Source: Verrucomicrobiales bacterium (lineage in GTDB: Bacteria; Verrucomicrobiota; Verrucomicrobiia; Limisphaerales; SXQI01). Taken from it: a stretch of DNA of 6,490 nucleotides. The position numbers and the translations under genes were made by a program. Below are positions 6,103-6,490 of this stretch, one piece after another; position 1 is the first letter of the stretch, and the number at the start of each line of letters is the position of its first letter. The notes under the pieces were generated by a model. That model did no database searches. It was not told the origin of the DNA and was given only the letters and a program-made list of their open reading frames with translations. The stretch lies in assembly GCA_028293365.1 (NCBI GenBank), contig JAQGOX010000440.1, positions 1 to 6,490 on the forward strand. Reading direction: 5' to 3'.

Positions 6103-6490
6103 AAAAAGCGGCCCAAACCACGGGCGAGTACTCCCGTGAGCCTGTGGGGTTCGAATGGTTGCAAGGGAGCAGATTCCTGCCCGAGACGATTTTGGCGCGG
6201 GTCCTCAATGGCATCTTGCCCATGCTTTTGATTCCGCGTGTTCGCATCCGATCCGTGGAAGAAAAGGGATTAAGTGCCATCGAATTATTCCTCCTGAAAT
6301 CGATGCAGCGGCATGGGAGTTTAAAGCTCGATGAAGTGGGAATCGCAACTGGCATTCCATGTGGCCCTCTACAGGTGCTGCTAAACCGACTGGTCCGCCA
6401 AGGTCTGCTTTCCAGCAGCGATGAGGGGTTCACGGCGGTAAGAGATGCCCTGGAGAAAGCTGTGGAAACTGGCTCTTGTCCCCAGGAGGT
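6078..6490 (+). CDS. Winged-helix-like protein, truncated by the window edge
   Basis: The frame is open from ATG 6078 to the right edge, giving 137 full codons with no stop. It overlaps the helicase end by 25 bases. An alternative GTG at 6099 makes the classic four-base GTGA overlap with the helicase stop. Either layout implies translational coupling and joint expression. Residues 66-120 look like a winged helix: helix S-A-I-E-L-F-L-L-K-S-M, then L-K-L-D-E-V-G-I-A-T-G-I, a recognition-type helix L-Q-V-L-L-N-R-L-V-R-Q-G-L-L, and a wing ending E-G-F-T-A-V. This segment would bind nucleic acid or mediate assembly. Before it lies a Leu/Ile-rich stretch (about 33-52) too interrupted by charge and proline to be a clear membrane segment. 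The remaining domain or domains lie outside the window, so an effector or nuclease domain cannot be excluded. I do not recognise the family. Confidence 0.8.
   Translation, partial: MPIGEAPVKKAAQTTGEYSREPVGFEWLQGSRFLPETILARVLNGILPMLLIPRVRIRSVEEKGLSAIELFLLKSMQRHGSLKLDEVGIATGIPCGPLQVLLNRLVRQGLLSSSDEGFTAVRDALEKAVETGSCPQE
6119..6138. repeat. Inverted repeat just after the helicase stop codon
   Basis: CACGGG (6119-6124) and CCCGTG (6133-6138) form a perfect six-pair stem with an eight-base loop, starting 17 bases after the helicase stop and inside the downstream gene. No T run follows, so it is not an intrinsic terminator. It could be an mRNA structure affecting translation of the downstream gene, or chance. 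Confidence 0.3.

Noticed and set aside
6008..6433. Minus-strand frame of 141 residues opposite the downstream gene
   Set aside because: It is the mirror of the coupled plus-strand gene, is rich in Ser, Arg and Pro as such shadows are, and has no family features.

Overview
The window is bacterial DNA of moderate GC content. It has one very long gene, one complete medium-sized gene on the other strand, and a gene cut by the right edge. No ribosomal RNA, tRNA, CRISPR array or intact transposase was seen. The host cannot be named from this window. A HEAT-repeat fragment and loosely packed, decayed-looking intergenic DNA would fit a Verrucomicrobia-like or other large environmental genome, but that is a guess.

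Left part (1-1480): a weak plus-strand reading frame enters from the left edge and stops at 166. A 311-base stretch with no convincing gene follows. A minus-strand gene (478-1314) then encodes a ROK-like, actin-fold sugar kinase. Two perfect copies of CGTTACAAT in direct orientation, 16 bases apart, lie immediately upstream of its start codon. A -10-like hexamer sits between them and no Shine-Dalgarno is visible.

Middle (1315-2025): a 711-base gap separates the divergent kinase and helicase genes. It holds a HEAT-repeat fragment broken by stops, an AT-rich stretch with a dyad at 1703-1720, and a doubtful small frame whose stop overlaps the helicase start as ATGA.

Right part (2026-6490): the 1358-residue protein is a superfamily 1B helicase of the Upf1 type (AAA_11/AAA_12 architecture). 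All core motifs can be read. It is unusual because about 540 residues, mostly predicted coiled coil, separate motif Ia from motif II. Three copies of F-x-x-G-P-L-x-x-A recur in this insert about 108 residues apart. A second helical insertion of roughly 100 residues separates motif III from a degenerate Q-R-R-M segment. The next gene starts inside the helicase 3' end (ATG at 6078, or GTG at 6099 in a GTGA overlap), has a winged-helix-like segment, and runs off the window. A slippery A_AAA_AAG heptamer lies in the register that would join the two frames by a -1 shift.

The best candidate for an undescribed system is therefore the tightly coupled pair: a helicase carrying a coiled-coil arm and a winged-helix partner. 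A role in nucleic-acid surveillance or phage defence is an inference from architecture only.
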